NCBI RefSeq assembly: GCF_001310635.1
Contig: NZ_BAXR01000003.1
Location: 46,261-110,260 of the forward strand
Direction: 5' to 3'
DNA length: 64,000 nt
Source of the DNA: Bacillus sp. JCM 19034
GTDB taxonomy: Bacteria; Bacillota; Bacilli; Bacillales; Bacillaceae_D
The stretch's first letter is position 1. The number at the start of each line of letters is the position of its first letter. The notes beneath the pieces were generated by a model. The model saw only the letters and a list, made by a program, of their open reading frames with translations. It was not told where the DNA came from and made no database searches. The position numbers and the translations under genes are program-made. Shown piece after piece: positions 55,943 to 64,000 of this stretch.

Positions 55943-56850
55943 AATTGCCCTCCTTTAGCTGATGTGACTTCGAGGAAACGTTCCTCTAATGTCTTCATTT
56001 GCTGTTTAACTTCGTAGATAGAAACATTCTCCTCAACTAACTTTTTAATAAGCTTTGGAATTTCCTCTTTCGTTGTTGTAATGGAAAACCCTTTATCATT
56101 AAAGGTGACGTCCCATTCTTGTTTTAGCGATAACTGAATGCTTTCTATAGTGCTTGTTTCAAATACGTAAACATTATGTTTTTCTTCAACAAAATTACGA
56201 ACATGTTGAATATCGGTTAACGTTCCTTTTTGAATGATGGCGATCCGGTCACACATCATTTCCATTTCAGATAGTAGATGACTAGAAACGATAACACTCA
56301 TCCCTTTTTCCTTTGTTAAAAATTGCAAGTGGTCACGAATTTCCCGAATACCTGCCGGGTCTAAACCATTTGTTGGTTCGTCTAAAATGAGTAATTTCGG
56401 GTCATGAAGCAAACATTGGGCTAACCCTAATCTTTGCCGCATTCCTAACGAATACGTTTTGACCTTTTCATGAATACGTTCCGTTAATCCAACTAACTGG
56501 ACCATCTGATCAATTTTCGTCTTATTAATTCCTTTATGCATTCGTGCATATTGTTTCAAATTTTCATAACCTGATAAATGTTTATACATTTCTGGGTTTT
56601 CCACAATTGCACCAACATGTTGAATTGCTGCCTCAAAGTCGTTCTTTATGCTTTTATTACAGATGACGATATCTCCTTTTGTCATTCCAATTAAGCCAAC
56701 GATCATCCTAATGGTCGTCGTTTTTCCAGCACCATTTGGTCCGAGTAATCCGAACACTTCTCCTTCGTTTATGGAAAAACTTAAGTTGTTAATAATCGTT
56801 TTTCCTTTAATCGTCTTATGAACATTTTTTAATGAAATAACTTCATTCAT
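55939..56850 (-). CDS. ABC transporter ATPase, BcrA/YhcH drug-export type
   Basis: 303 residues from ATG 56850 (GGAGGAAGAAAG upstream). Walker A GPNGAGKTTTIRM, signature YSLGMRQRLGLAQCLL, Walker B LLILDEPTNGLDP, switch ISSHLLSEME-type (VSSHLLSEMEMMCDR). The C-terminal 90 residues form the domain usual for NatA/BcrA. Partner permease is downstream. A 42-bp palindrome lies right upstream, suggesting repressor control of the pair. Confidence 0.9.
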   Translation of the reverse strand: MNEVISLKNVHKTIKGKTIINNLSFSINEGEVFGLLGPNGAGKTTTIRMIVGLIGMTKGDIVICNKSIKNDFEAAIQHVGAIVENPEMYKHLSGYENLKQYARMHKGINKTKIDQMVQLVGLTERIHEKVKTYSLGMRQRLGLAQCLLHDPKLLILDEPTNGLDPAGIREIRDHLQFLTKEKGMSVIVSSHLLSEMEMMCDRIAIIQKGTLTDIQHVRNFVEEKHNVYVFETSTIESIQLSLKQEWDVTFNDKGFSITTTKEEIPKLIKKLVEENVSIYEVKQQMKTLEERFLEVTSAKGGQL

Positions 56851-56877
56851 CTTTCTTCCTCCAATCAACAATTGTAC

Positions 56878-56919
56878 TTTTGTATTAGTGAACTATTTAG
56901 ATAGTACACTAATACAAAA
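56878..56919. promoter_or_regulatory. 42-bp palindromic operator upstream of the ABC pair
   Basis: Arms TTTTGTATTAGTG (56878-56890) and CACTAATACAAAA (56907-56919) are perfect complements; the interior ACTAT...ATAGT is also paired. Overall 19 of 21 positions are symmetric. It begins 28 bases before the ATPase start. The sequence recalls operators of GntR/YtrA-type regulators, but no such gene is adjacent. Confidence 0.75.
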
Positions 56920-56999
56920 TGAATTGTCAATACTCAATTTAAATTGATAAGAGCATTGCATTCTTTTTTTGTATATGCTATTTTAGATTAAGACTAATT

Positions 57000-57020
57000 G
57001 ACCAAAAAACTATTTTGGTC
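57000..57020. promoter_or_regulatory. Candidate TetR operator
   Basis: Perfect inverted repeat GACCAAAA-AACTA-TTTTGGTC, ending just before the ribosome site (AGGAGGAAGG) of the TetR-type gene, so well placed for autorepression. Confidence 0.6.
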
Positions 57021-57040
57021 GAAATAGGAGGAAGGACAAT

Positions 57041-57619
57041 ATGGGAACGGATAAAAAACAATTAATTATGGATGCTGCAACGAAGTCTTTTTCGTTGTTT
57101 GGCTACAAAGCGACTACAATGGATCAAGTCGCGAAAATTGCAAGAGTTGGAAAAGGAACGATATATACGTATTTCTCGACAAAGGAAGAATTGTTAATGG
57201 CTATTATTGAACACCTAGCTATAGAAATGAGAGAAGTTGCGAACGAATCGATTTATCCAGGAGCATCCTTTGTTGAGAATTTTAATGCTGCGTTAAGCGG
57301 TATTGTGGAATTTCGTGAAAAGCATGAACTTATTGTGAAGCTTTCCCAGGAATTGAAGGAGATTGGTACACCAGCTGTAGCTGAAGCTCTGCAATCAATG
57401 GAGGATGGGATTTGCCAATATATTGAAGTACGTATTCAAAAGGGGATTGATAATAGATCATTACGTCCATGTGATCCAAAAGTCACTGCTTTTTTAATGT
57501 TTAAAATGTATATGAATCTTGTTAGCGATTGGAAAGAACGTCATGGTGCTTTGTCCAAAGATGAGGTTGCACATTTAATGAACTTTTATTTCATGGAAGG
57601 TCTAGCTCCACTTGACTAA
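57041..57619 (+). CDS. TetR family transcriptional regulator, YhgD-like
   Basis: 192 residues. N-terminal TetR helix-turn-helix (IMDAATKSFSLFGYKATTMDQVAKIARVGKGTIYTYFSTKEELL) and a variable helical ligand domain. TAGGAGGAAGGACAAT precedes the ATG. It lies between the ABC pair and a YhgE/Pip gene; in B. subtilis YhgD (TetR) is next to YhgE, so the pairing is conserved. It probably represses itself and the next gene. Confidence 0.88.
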   Translation: MGTDKKQLIMDAATKSFSLFGYKATTMDQVAKIARVGKGTIYTYFSTKEELLMAIIEHLAIEMREVANESIYPGASFVENFNAALSGIVEFREKHELIVKLSQELKEIGTPAVAEALQSMEDGICQYIEVRIQKGIDNRSLRPCDPKVTAFLMFKMYMNLVSDWKERHGALSKDEVAHLMNFYFMEGLAPLD

Positions 57620-57704
57620 TAGGAGGGGCTCATTTAAATTTTGCAGAACTTTTGTTTCTTAATATTGTTCCGTAGTCATCTATTACTTTTTTTTGAATAA
57701 TATC

Positions 57705-57725
57705 GACTAGAATACTAAATTAGTC
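57705..57725. promoter_or_regulatory. Candidate TetR site before yhgE
   Basis: GACTA-N11-TAGTC, in the gap between the TetR-type gene and yhgE, 23 bases before the yhgE start. It also contains TTGACTAATTT on the minus strand, a motif that recurs at 60717 and 60749. Confidence 0.4.
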
Positions 57726-57747
57726 AATGTTCTTTGGGGGTGAATCA

Positions 57748-60368
57748 ATGAAACATGCATGGCAGATTTTTATACAAGATTTACGAAATATAAAACGAGT
57801 TCCTCTCATTGGATTTTTGCTCGTTGGATTAGCGATTTTACCATCGTTATATGCATGGTTTAACTTAGGGGCAGCTTGGGACCCGTATGCAAATACGAAG
57901 GGGATTCAGGTAGCGGTTGCTAATTATGATCAAGGAACTGAAATAGATGGAGAATATGTCAATATTGGTGAGGAGTTAGTTGAAAAGTTAGAAGGTAATG
58001 ATAATTTAGGATGGGTATTTGTTTCTAAAGAAGAAGCAGAGAGAGGAGTAGAGCTTGGTGATTATTATGCAAGCATCTTTCTATCGGAACGCTTCACCGA
58101 AGAGTTAACAAATGTATTAGATGGTGAGCCGCATCAAGCTGAAGTACAATATATCGTTAATGAAAAAGTAAATGCGATTGCACCTAAAATGACTTCAACA
58201 GGAGCGTCAACAATCGTCAATCAAATCAATGATCAAATTATTGAAGAGATAACTAAAGTTTTATTTCAAGAATTCGATAAGCTTGGGATTGAACTTGAAA
58301 AGGATTTACCGACTTTCCGTCGTATAAAACAGACGATTTATCAGCTAGAGGAGCGATTTCCAGAAATCAATGAGTTAGGTGAGTTGATCATTAATATTGA
58401 TGACAATTGGGATAAAGTCGAAAAGAATTTCGATACTATATTGGCTATTGAAGAATCGTTACCAACTATTCATGATGGATTAGAACAAATTTTACGGTTA
58501 GAGGAAAACTTCTCTCAATTGTATGTACTAGCCGATGGCATAAAAGATTTAGAAGCAGCAATCGAAAGTTTAACAAAAGCGATTGTTGAGATAAAGGGTA
58601 TGACTCAACGGTTTTCCGATGTTGAAGACTATTTGGAAGAGATGTTAGATACGATTCAACAAGCAAACGAGCAAATAAATGATATGCAAAATCATTTACC
58701 GAGTGAAAATGATGTAAATATCACATTTGAATCATTTTACGATGCACTTGACGAAGCAAATGAGGCAATTTCCGAATCATTAGCTCATTTTAATCATCTA
58801 ATAATGATTTCGACAAAACCGTTAATCGTTATGATTGACTCATTAGAGAACGAAGAAGATGTTGAGAAAGTAGAGAAGTTGCTTGCCGATTTAGATAAGG
58901 AGTTAATCTCACAACGCCAGATGTCAAACCAAGCAATAGACATGTATACTCTTTTATATGAGATTACAGGTGATACAGATATTCTGGAAGTGATTGAATT
59001 GCTTGATGAATTAAATGAAAGTATAGAAACGATGCAATCAATCGTTGATCATGCACAGCTTCGAATTGAAGAAGAAGAACTTCCAACGTCTGATGAAATT
59101 AATCGGTTACGCCTACAAGTAGAACATATGGAACAACTGATAAGTAATGGTCAGCACTTATTAGATGGTGATTGGATAAGCAATGCAATGGAGCAAGTTG
59201 ATCGCGAAATATCATTTGAGCAAATGGAGTCGTTAAATGAAGCTTTAACGCTTGCAAGCGAAATGACGTCGGCAAGCGAGGAGAAGATAGAAAAAATGAT
59301 TGAACGCTTACCTAAAGTTGAGCAAACAATCAATGAAACCGTCAATTCAGTCGAGGAGAAGCTTCCAGTCGTGGTAGAACGAATAGAAACATTGAATGAA
59401 TTTGTTCAGGATGTTTTACCTACTATTGAAGAGCACGTGAATGATGTTGCCAAATGGATTCGTACTGAACTTCCTACAATCGAAGAGAAATATCTTGAAT
59501 TTATGGATACGTTAGATGAAAAACTACCGTTAGCTAAAGAAGCGGTTAATGAGCTAGCTACATTTAGCCGTGATCAATTACCAGAAACGGAGCGATTAGT
59601 AAATGAGATGGCTGATAGAATTCGAATAATTGAAGAGAATGATTACCTTGACGAACTGATTATGCTACTTCGAAATGATTTAGATCAAGAAAGTGAATTC
59701 TTTGCAAGTCCGGTTCAGTTATTAGAGGAGAAAATGTTCCCAATTCCAAACTATGGCTCAGCGAATGTACCATTTTATACAACGTTATGCTTATGGGTGG
59801 GTGCTCTACTACTGTCCAATTTAATTACGACGAATTTGCATAAAGACGATTATCAAATAGAGTTTCATCTCGAGATGTTTATTTTGGGAGGATGATCCTC
59901 TTTATCGTTGTTGCCGTGCTGCAAGGTACAATCGTTAGCGTTGGCAACTTATTTTTATTAGGAATCTATGCTGCACATCCGGTTTGGTTACTCATTTTTT
60001 CGATCATTATTGCAATCGTCTTTATGACGATCGTTTATACATTTGCATCCATACTCGGTAATATCGGAAAGGCATTAGCAATTGTGCTTTTAGTATTACA
60101 ACTATCGAGTGGGGGTGGAACGTTTCCGATTGAAGTAGCTCCACCATTTTTCCAAATGCTTCACCCGTTTATGCCATTTTCTTATGCAATTAATTTATTG
60201 AGAGAAGCAGTTGGAGGAATAATTCCTTCGTTAGTTTTGAAGAATATTTTAATGCTGACAGCTTTTTGGATGACAGCTTTAGCAATGGGTTGTTTATTGA
60301 AGCCTGTTTTAGAAGGAAGAATTGAAGAAACAGTACAAAAGTCAAAATCAAGCAGGTTAGTAGATTAG
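57748..60368 (+). CDS. yhgE: YhgE/Pip (phage infection protein) family membrane protein (one frameshift)
   Basis: Restored length about 873 residues from ATG 57748 (GGGGGTGAATCA upstream). One membrane helix at the N-terminus (VPLIGFLLVGLAILPSLYAWFNLGAAWDPY, family hallmark), a very long extracellular coiled-coil region of about 620 residues rich in Glu and Leu, and a C-terminal ABC-2-like block of five or six helices. The frame is lost at 59878-59880; adding a T gives MFYFGRMILFIVVAVLQG and the complete C-terminus. Homologues serve as phage receptors or as parts of ESX-like and efflux systems. Confidence 0.87.
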
Positions 60369-60420
60369 TTTCACTTTTGAAGAAAAACGAAAATGGCTTA
60401 TTGAATAATTTTTTATAAAA

Positions 60421-60464
60421 AGAGCAGCTCTATTGCTAGACGTAACTAACAATAGGGCTGCTCT
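60421..60464. terminator. Hairpin after yhgE
   Basis: AGAGCAGC and CTATTG pair with CAATAG and GCTGCTCT (one mismatch). The T tract lies on the minus strand side (TTTTTATAAAA), so it may work best against leftward transcripts, though no leftward gene is nearby. Confidence 0.6.
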
Positions 60465-60684
60465 AAATAAAGATAGTAGTTCAATTAAGAAGGATTGGCA
60501 GTGCACTCTACTCATTTCAAATTTCAGAAAGTGGTTTACTGTTGCTTCTATTTCACCGACTAGAATTTGTTAATTGTAATTGCTACTTCAATGTCGTTCG
60601 CTTGCATTCCATTTGATGGCGAACTTGGTAATCGCTCTACGATAGCGATGTTCCACATGCTAGTAATGATCATTATAGAATGAA

Positions 60685-60766
60685 CTGACTAATAATGTAT
60701 ACCTGTGAATACTAATTGACTAGTTTTATAATAATGGTTTAAATGTATTGACTAGTTTATAATAAC
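60685..60766 (+). repeat. Three TGACTA repeats with 31-32 bp period
   Basis: CTGACTAATAATG (60685), TTGACTAGTTTTATAATAA (60716) and TTGACTAGTTTATAATAA (60748). The last two are nearly identical direct repeats 32 bases apart. A period of three helical turns would place bound proteins on one face of the DNA. Confidence 0.6.
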
Positions 60767-60961
60767 TGTAGGGAGAACATGAAATGAAGTACACTTAAGT
60801 GTCATAAAATGTTCAAGATCCAATCAAGATCTTTATTTACGGTTGCTAGAGAGAGATATCTGTTATTAATACTAGTGAATGGTTATTCCTATATTGTACT
60901 TCTTACGAATAACGTGCTAATTTATAATAGAGGATAGAACAATTGACTATTGAGGTGAAAA

Positions 60962-61393
60962 ATGAAAAACCAATCAATAAATAGCGATCAATTTCTTTTT
61001 TTTGCATGGGGAATTTCTTTGATCGCAACAGCAGGGAGTCTTTATTTTTCGGAAATTGTCGGCTATATTCCATGTGAGCTCTGTTGGTATCAACGTATTT
61101 TTATGTATCCGTTAGTTATTATCTTAGGTGTTGCAGTCGTAAAGAAGGATGTGAAACAAGCCTTATATTCTGCTATTTTCTCTAGTATAGGAGTCGTTAT
61201 TGCCCTTTATCATTATTTAGTGCAGAAGGTGCCAGCAATGAGCCAGCTGGATTCTTGTGGATTAGTTCCTTGTACGGGCCAGTATATTAATTGGTTAGGT
61301 TTTATTACCATCCCATTTTTATCTTTGATTGCGTTTAGTCTTATTTTTATTATCAGTTTCGTCATTCTTGTAAAAGAAAGGAATTTAAATTAA
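60962..61393 (+). CDS. bdbC: Disulfide oxidoreductase BdbC (DsbB family)
   Basis: 143 residues with four membrane helices. Two redox Cys pairs are visible: CELC in VGYIPCELCWYQRIFMYP and Cys residues in LDSCGLVPCTGQY, the DsbB/BdbC pattern. It oxidises its extracytoplasmic thiol partner and passes electrons to quinone. TTGAGGTG precedes the ATG. Its TAA directly abuts the ATG of the thioredoxin-like gene, so the two are translated together. Confidence 0.92.
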   Translation: MKNQSINSDQFLFFAWGISLIATAGSLYFSEIVGYIPCELCWYQRIFMYPLVIILGVAVVKKDVKQALYSAIFSSIGVVIALYHYLVQKVPAMSQLDSCGLVPCTGQYINWLGFITIPFLSLIAFSLIFIISFVILVKERNLN

Positions 61394-61855
61394 ATGAAAA
61401 AAGTGGTCATATTCTTACTAATTGTGATTGCCATTTTTGGAGCTTTAGCGATTGTCAATCATATTTCAACAAGTCAAAAGGTTGAAGGTAACCCATACGG
61501 TAAAACAAATTTAAATCCTGCTACGATAGATCAATTAGATAATCCAACTTACCAAAATATTATTCTTCCGGATGATCTTGAGATAGCAATAAACAACGGT
61601 GAATCGATGACCGTTTACTTCTTTCAACCGACATGCCCAGCCTGTGTAGCTACGTCGCCTATTATCGTGCCGATGGCAGAAGAACTAGGGATTGACTTAA
61701 AGCTGTATAATCTGCTTGAATTTGAGGATGGTTGGATTGATTATGATATAGCTGCTACACCAACAGTAGTACATTTTGAAAATGGAGAAGAAGTAAGCCG
61801 CATTGGATATGTAGAAGAAGATCTATATCAAGAATGGTTTGAACAAATTAATTAG
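61394..61855 (+). CDS. Membrane-anchored thioredoxin-like protein (CPAC)
   Basis: 153 residues: one N-terminal membrane anchor, then a thioredoxin fold facing outward with active site FFQPTCPACVATSP and the cis-Pro in AATPTVVHF. Usual partners of BdbC are BdbD (DsbA, about 220 residues with a helical insert); this is a shorter thioredoxin, so it may be a reductase-side or alternative oxidant partner. The ATG follows the bdbC stop without a gap. Confidence 0.85.
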   Translation: MKKVVIFLLIVIAIFGALAIVNHISTSQKVEGNPYGKTNLNPATIDQLDNPTYQNIILPDDLEIAINNGESMTVYFFQPTCPACVATSPIIVPMAEELGIDLKLYNLLEFEDGWIDYDIAATPTVVHFENGEEVSRIGYVEEDLYQEWFEQIN

Positions 61856-61858
61856 TGT

Positions 61859-61896
61859 AAAGCTACTAATGAGCATATATCGTTAGTAGCTTTTTT
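61859..61896 (+). terminator. Terminator of the bdbC operon
   Basis: AAAGCTACTAA / TTAGTAGCTTT with a 13-base loop and six Ts. Confidence 0.9.
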
Positions 61897-61915
61897 GTGA
61901 ATTTGTTTTTATATC

Positions 61916-63139
61916 TTATAATCTCTGACTTTGACGATATTTACGTGGTGTTACCCCAACAAATTTTTTAAATACTTTTGTAAAGTGGCTCTGATCATGG
62001 AAATTAAGCCAAGTATATATTTCAGAAATAGTTGTATTTGTATAAATAAGTAATCGTTTTGATTCTTCGATTTTTTCACGGATAATATACTCACTAATAG
62101 AGATACCGACTTCTCTTTTAAATAGTGTTGACAAATAATTCTCGTGCATGTTTACTAATTCTGCTAATTTCAGTAGCGTTATTTTCTCATACAAATGCTG
62201 GTATATGTAAGACTGACATTTGAGGATAGGGGGTGAATATTGTCTTCGCTTCGTTTCACTTACTTTTTCAGTAAAGGTATAAAGAGCCTTATTCATTAAT
62301 TTGAAAGCATCCTTAGAATGTTGTAATTCTTCTAGTTCTTGTATGAACAAATCACTCATTGTATAAGCCGTCTCAGGATGGACACCTCCTTCAATAGACG
62401 CTCTTGTAGCCAGAGTAATGACTGATATACTTAAATTTTTCACGTTACGTAAATGGCTCTTCTTGGATAGAACTCCTGCTCGGCCATCAGGTCTATTAAG
62501 CCATTTAGTTAGTTCTTCCTTTTGACCATCTTTAATGGATTGCAAAAGTGCTTTTTCCCAACTGTACGTATTATGAAATGAGTTCTCTTGTCTGCTTTTT
62601 GAAACAAGAATGTCAGGGTTTTCTTTTATGATAGTTTCACTTTCGTCTATATTATGACCAATAATATCTTCTAGTTTGACTTTTTCCGAGGTAATCATGT
62701 AAGTAACTAACATTCCAAGTTGTATTAGTTTGGATTTTTTTACTATTTCTAAAGAGTGATAATAATAATCCAAAGTTTGATATTTCACTTTTAAATGAAG
62801 GTCGTGAATCAAACCTTGGATATTATGTTCGGACAATTCATATTCGAGTGTAGGTCCTAAAAGCCAAATTCCTTCATGTTTTTTTCCAACTTTCAATGAG
62901 ATGAATTGTTCAAAATAGGGAGTTGACTTATACACTGGTTGATAAGATGGATCTCCATGAAAGGATAAAGATTTGAATAACTCACTGCGTGTTGCATAAA
63001 TTGGGTTAATCACTACAAATTGCGGGTAACTAATGATCGTATTATCGCTATTATTTATATATGATACAGGTATTTTAAGCGTTTGATAAATTAGTCGACC
63101 AATGTAGTGAATATCTTGGTAAGACGATAAATGTTTCAT
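61916..63139 (-). CDS. AraC family regulator with large N-terminal sensing domain
   Basis: 407 residues. The N-terminal 290 residues are soluble and of unrecognised fold, with a GIWLLGPTLEYEL strand pair typical of regulators linked to sugar uptake in Bacilli. The C-terminal AraC domain has two helix-turn-helices (KITLLKLAELVNMHENYLSTLFKREVGISISEYI and TTISEIYTWLNFHDQSHFTKVFKKFVGVTPRKYR). GGAGGGTGTTTTAA precedes the ATG. It is divergent from a sugar symporter gene, its probable target. Confidence 0.85.
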   Translation of the reverse strand: MKHLSSYQDIHYIGRLIYQTLKIPVSYINNSDNTIISYPQFVVINPIYATRSELFKSLSFHGDPSYQPVYKSTPYFEQFISLKVGKKHEGIWLLGPTLEYELSEHNIQGLIHDLHLKVKYQTLDYYYHSLEIVKKSKLIQLGMLVTYMITSEKVKLEDIIGHNIDESETIIKENPDILVSKSRQENSFHNTYSWEKALLQSIKDGQKEELTKWLNRPDGRAGVLSKKSHLRNVKNLSISVITLATRASIEGGVHPETAYTMSDLFIQELEELQHSKDAFKLMNKALYTFTEKVSETKRRQYSPPILKCQSYIYQHLYEKITLLKLAELVNMHENYLSTLFKREVGISISEYIIREKIEESKRLLIYTNTTISEIYTWLNFHDQSHFTKVFKKFVGVTPRKYRQSQRL

Positions 63140-63170
63140 TTAAAACACCCTCCTGTCCCATCAACAATTA

Positions 63171-63184
63171 TGAAAACGCATACA
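63171..63184 (+). promoter_or_regulatory. CcpA (cre) site
   Basis: TGAAAACGCATACA, one mismatch from TGWNANCGNTNWCA, between the divergent AraC-type regulator and symporter genes. It shares ACGCATACA with the site at 28210. Confidence 0.6.
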
Positions 63185-63346
63185 AAAATAGAATTAAATT
63201 TACAATAATTATGAGAATTATACCATAATTTATTAGATGCAGCGATTACAATATGATCAATCAATCGTGAAGGAGGTTTGCAACGGTTCGTAATATGTTC
63301 ACTAACACATCAAAATTTAGACATTGTTATGATAGGGGGAAGTGAA

Positions 63347-64000
63347 ATGGCAGGAGCATTACGTAAAGAAGAAGAGAATTTTGCAAATGGAGGCAGTCCT
63401 TCACAAGGCAGTAATATAAACTTTAAAGAAAAGTTTGGTTATGGATTAGGGGACTTAGCCAGTAATTTGGTCTTTGCGGCAGTATCATCCTTTTTGTTGT
63501 TTTATTATACGGATGTAGCAGGTGCATCTGCAGCGATCGTTGGAACGATTATTTTAGTTTCGAGATTTTTAGATGGATTTACGGATATTGGAATGGGAGC
63601 TTTGGTTGATAAGACAACGTCAAAACATGGAAAAGCTCGTCCATGGCTTTTGTGGATGGCAATTCCATATGCAGTATCTGCATTTCTTTTATTTACTGTT
63701 CCTGATTTTGGTCCAGTTGGTATGCTTATCTATATCGCAATTACGTATAACATTGTTCATATTATTTATACAGCTATAAACATTCCATACGGTGTTTTAA
63801 ATGCCCGAATTACTCAAGATCAATACCAGCGTTCGTCTTTAAATATTTTCAGAATGTTTATGGCTGTTGTTGGTTCAATAATCATTATGAATGTAACAAT
63901 CCCGCTAGTAGACTTTTTTGGTGGTGGAAAGCAAGGCTGGTCAATTACATTTGCTCTTTTTGGAATCCTAGCTGGTATTCTGTTTCTTGTTACTTTTTTT
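63347..64000 (+). CDS. GPH family sugar:cation symporter (partial, runs off the window)
   Basis: 218 residues are present from ATG 63347 (AGGGGGAAGTGAA upstream), and the frame stays open to the last base. Landmarks of the glycoside-pentoside-hexuronide family: EKFGYGLGDLASNLVF, the cation-site region SRFLDGFTDIGMGALVDKT, GKARPWLLWMAIPYAV and IYTAINIPYGVLNARI. About six of twelve helices are included. Relatives import beta-xylosides, glucuronides or melibiose. The divergent AraC-type regulator and the cre site suggest substrate induction and catabolite repression. Confidence 0.9.
   Translation, partial: MAGALRKEEENFANGGSPSQGSNINFKEKFGYGLGDLASNLVFAAVSSFLLFYYTDVAGASAAIVGTIILVSRFLDGFTDIGMGALVDKTTSKHGKARPWLLWMAIPYAVSAFLLFTVPDFGPVGMLIYIAITYNIVHIIYTAINIPYGVLNARITQDQYQRSSLNIFRMFMAVVGSIIIMNVTIPLVDFFGGGKQGWSITFALFGILAGILFLVTFF

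Larger units (their letters stand above)
60369..60961. other. Gene-free stretch with periodic TGACTA motifs
   Basis: 593 bases without a gene. It holds the hairpin above and three TGACTA motifs at 60686, 60717 and 60749 (see repeats). The right end must contain the bdbC promoter. Confidence 0.5.

Overview
The window is AT-rich chromosomal DNA from a low-GC, Gram-positive, endospore-forming-type bacterium of the Bacillaceae. This rests on the gene families (yqzF, lpdV-bkdAA-bkdAB-bkdB, brxB, a YqjW-type Y polymerase with a YolD protein, ddl-murF, DUF3231), on strong AGGAGG ribosome sites, and on Bacillus-type Zur, LexA and CcpA sites. The left third keeps the gene order of the Bacillus subtilis spo0A-bkd-yqiW-yqjW neighbourhood with many insertions and losses. 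The very acidic lipoproteins would fit an alkaliphilic or halotolerant species, but that is inference.

Layout. 0-6.2 kb: MraY-like membrane transferase, yqzF, and a branched-chain 2-oxoacid dehydrogenase operon that lacks ptb/bcd/buk. 6.5-10.3 kb: small membrane and secreted proteins, a Zur-controlled zinc-binding lipoprotein with a His-rich 39-bp tandem repeat, and bacilliredoxin brxB. 10.9-18.1 kb: a saccharide utilisation locus (membrane-bound AraC regulator, two ABC permeases, binding lipoprotein, GH105 hydrolase), which looks like uptake and cleavage of unsaturated pectin-derived oligosaccharides. 18.2-21.4 kb: tRNA-Arg(CCG), an SOS-type Y-family polymerase, tRNA-Val(GAC), a small HTH protein and a YolD gene with a LexA box in its promoter. 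21.7-24 kb: small membrane proteins of unknown role. 24.1-28.1 kb: NarL/LiaR-type two-component system, a DUF4198 protein and a CopC-CopD fusion (metal handling). 28.5-31.6 kb: orphan sugar-binding lipoprotein and DUF3231. 32-34 kb: an RsbT-like kinase followed by a histidine kinase fused to an RsbR-type STAS region. 34.2-42.4 kb: UDG-like protein, a deletion remnant of the 21.7-kb gene pair, an AI-2E family transporter, ddl-murF, GGDEF protein, lipoprotein, polysaccharide deacetylase. 42.5-44.2 kb: ImmA/ImmR-like immunity module with operators, probably a mobile-element remnant. 44.5-49 kb: hydrolase, truncated Nudix gene, AraC regulator with EamA exporter, sugar isomerase-like protein. 49-55 kb: oligopeptide/dipeptide-type ABC system with a divergent binding protein. 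55-60.4 kb: drug-type ABC pair, TetR regulator and YhgE/Pip protein. 60.9-64 kb: BdbC/thioredoxin pair, AraC regulator and a GPH-family sugar symporter running off the right end.

A general caution: about twenty genes are interrupted by single-base indels, mostly missing bases in short homopolymers. In nearly every case adding or removing one base restores a conserved family sequence. I give the restored spans as single genes and treat sequencing or assembly error as the likeliest cause. No CRISPR array, rRNA or complete insertion sequence was seen.
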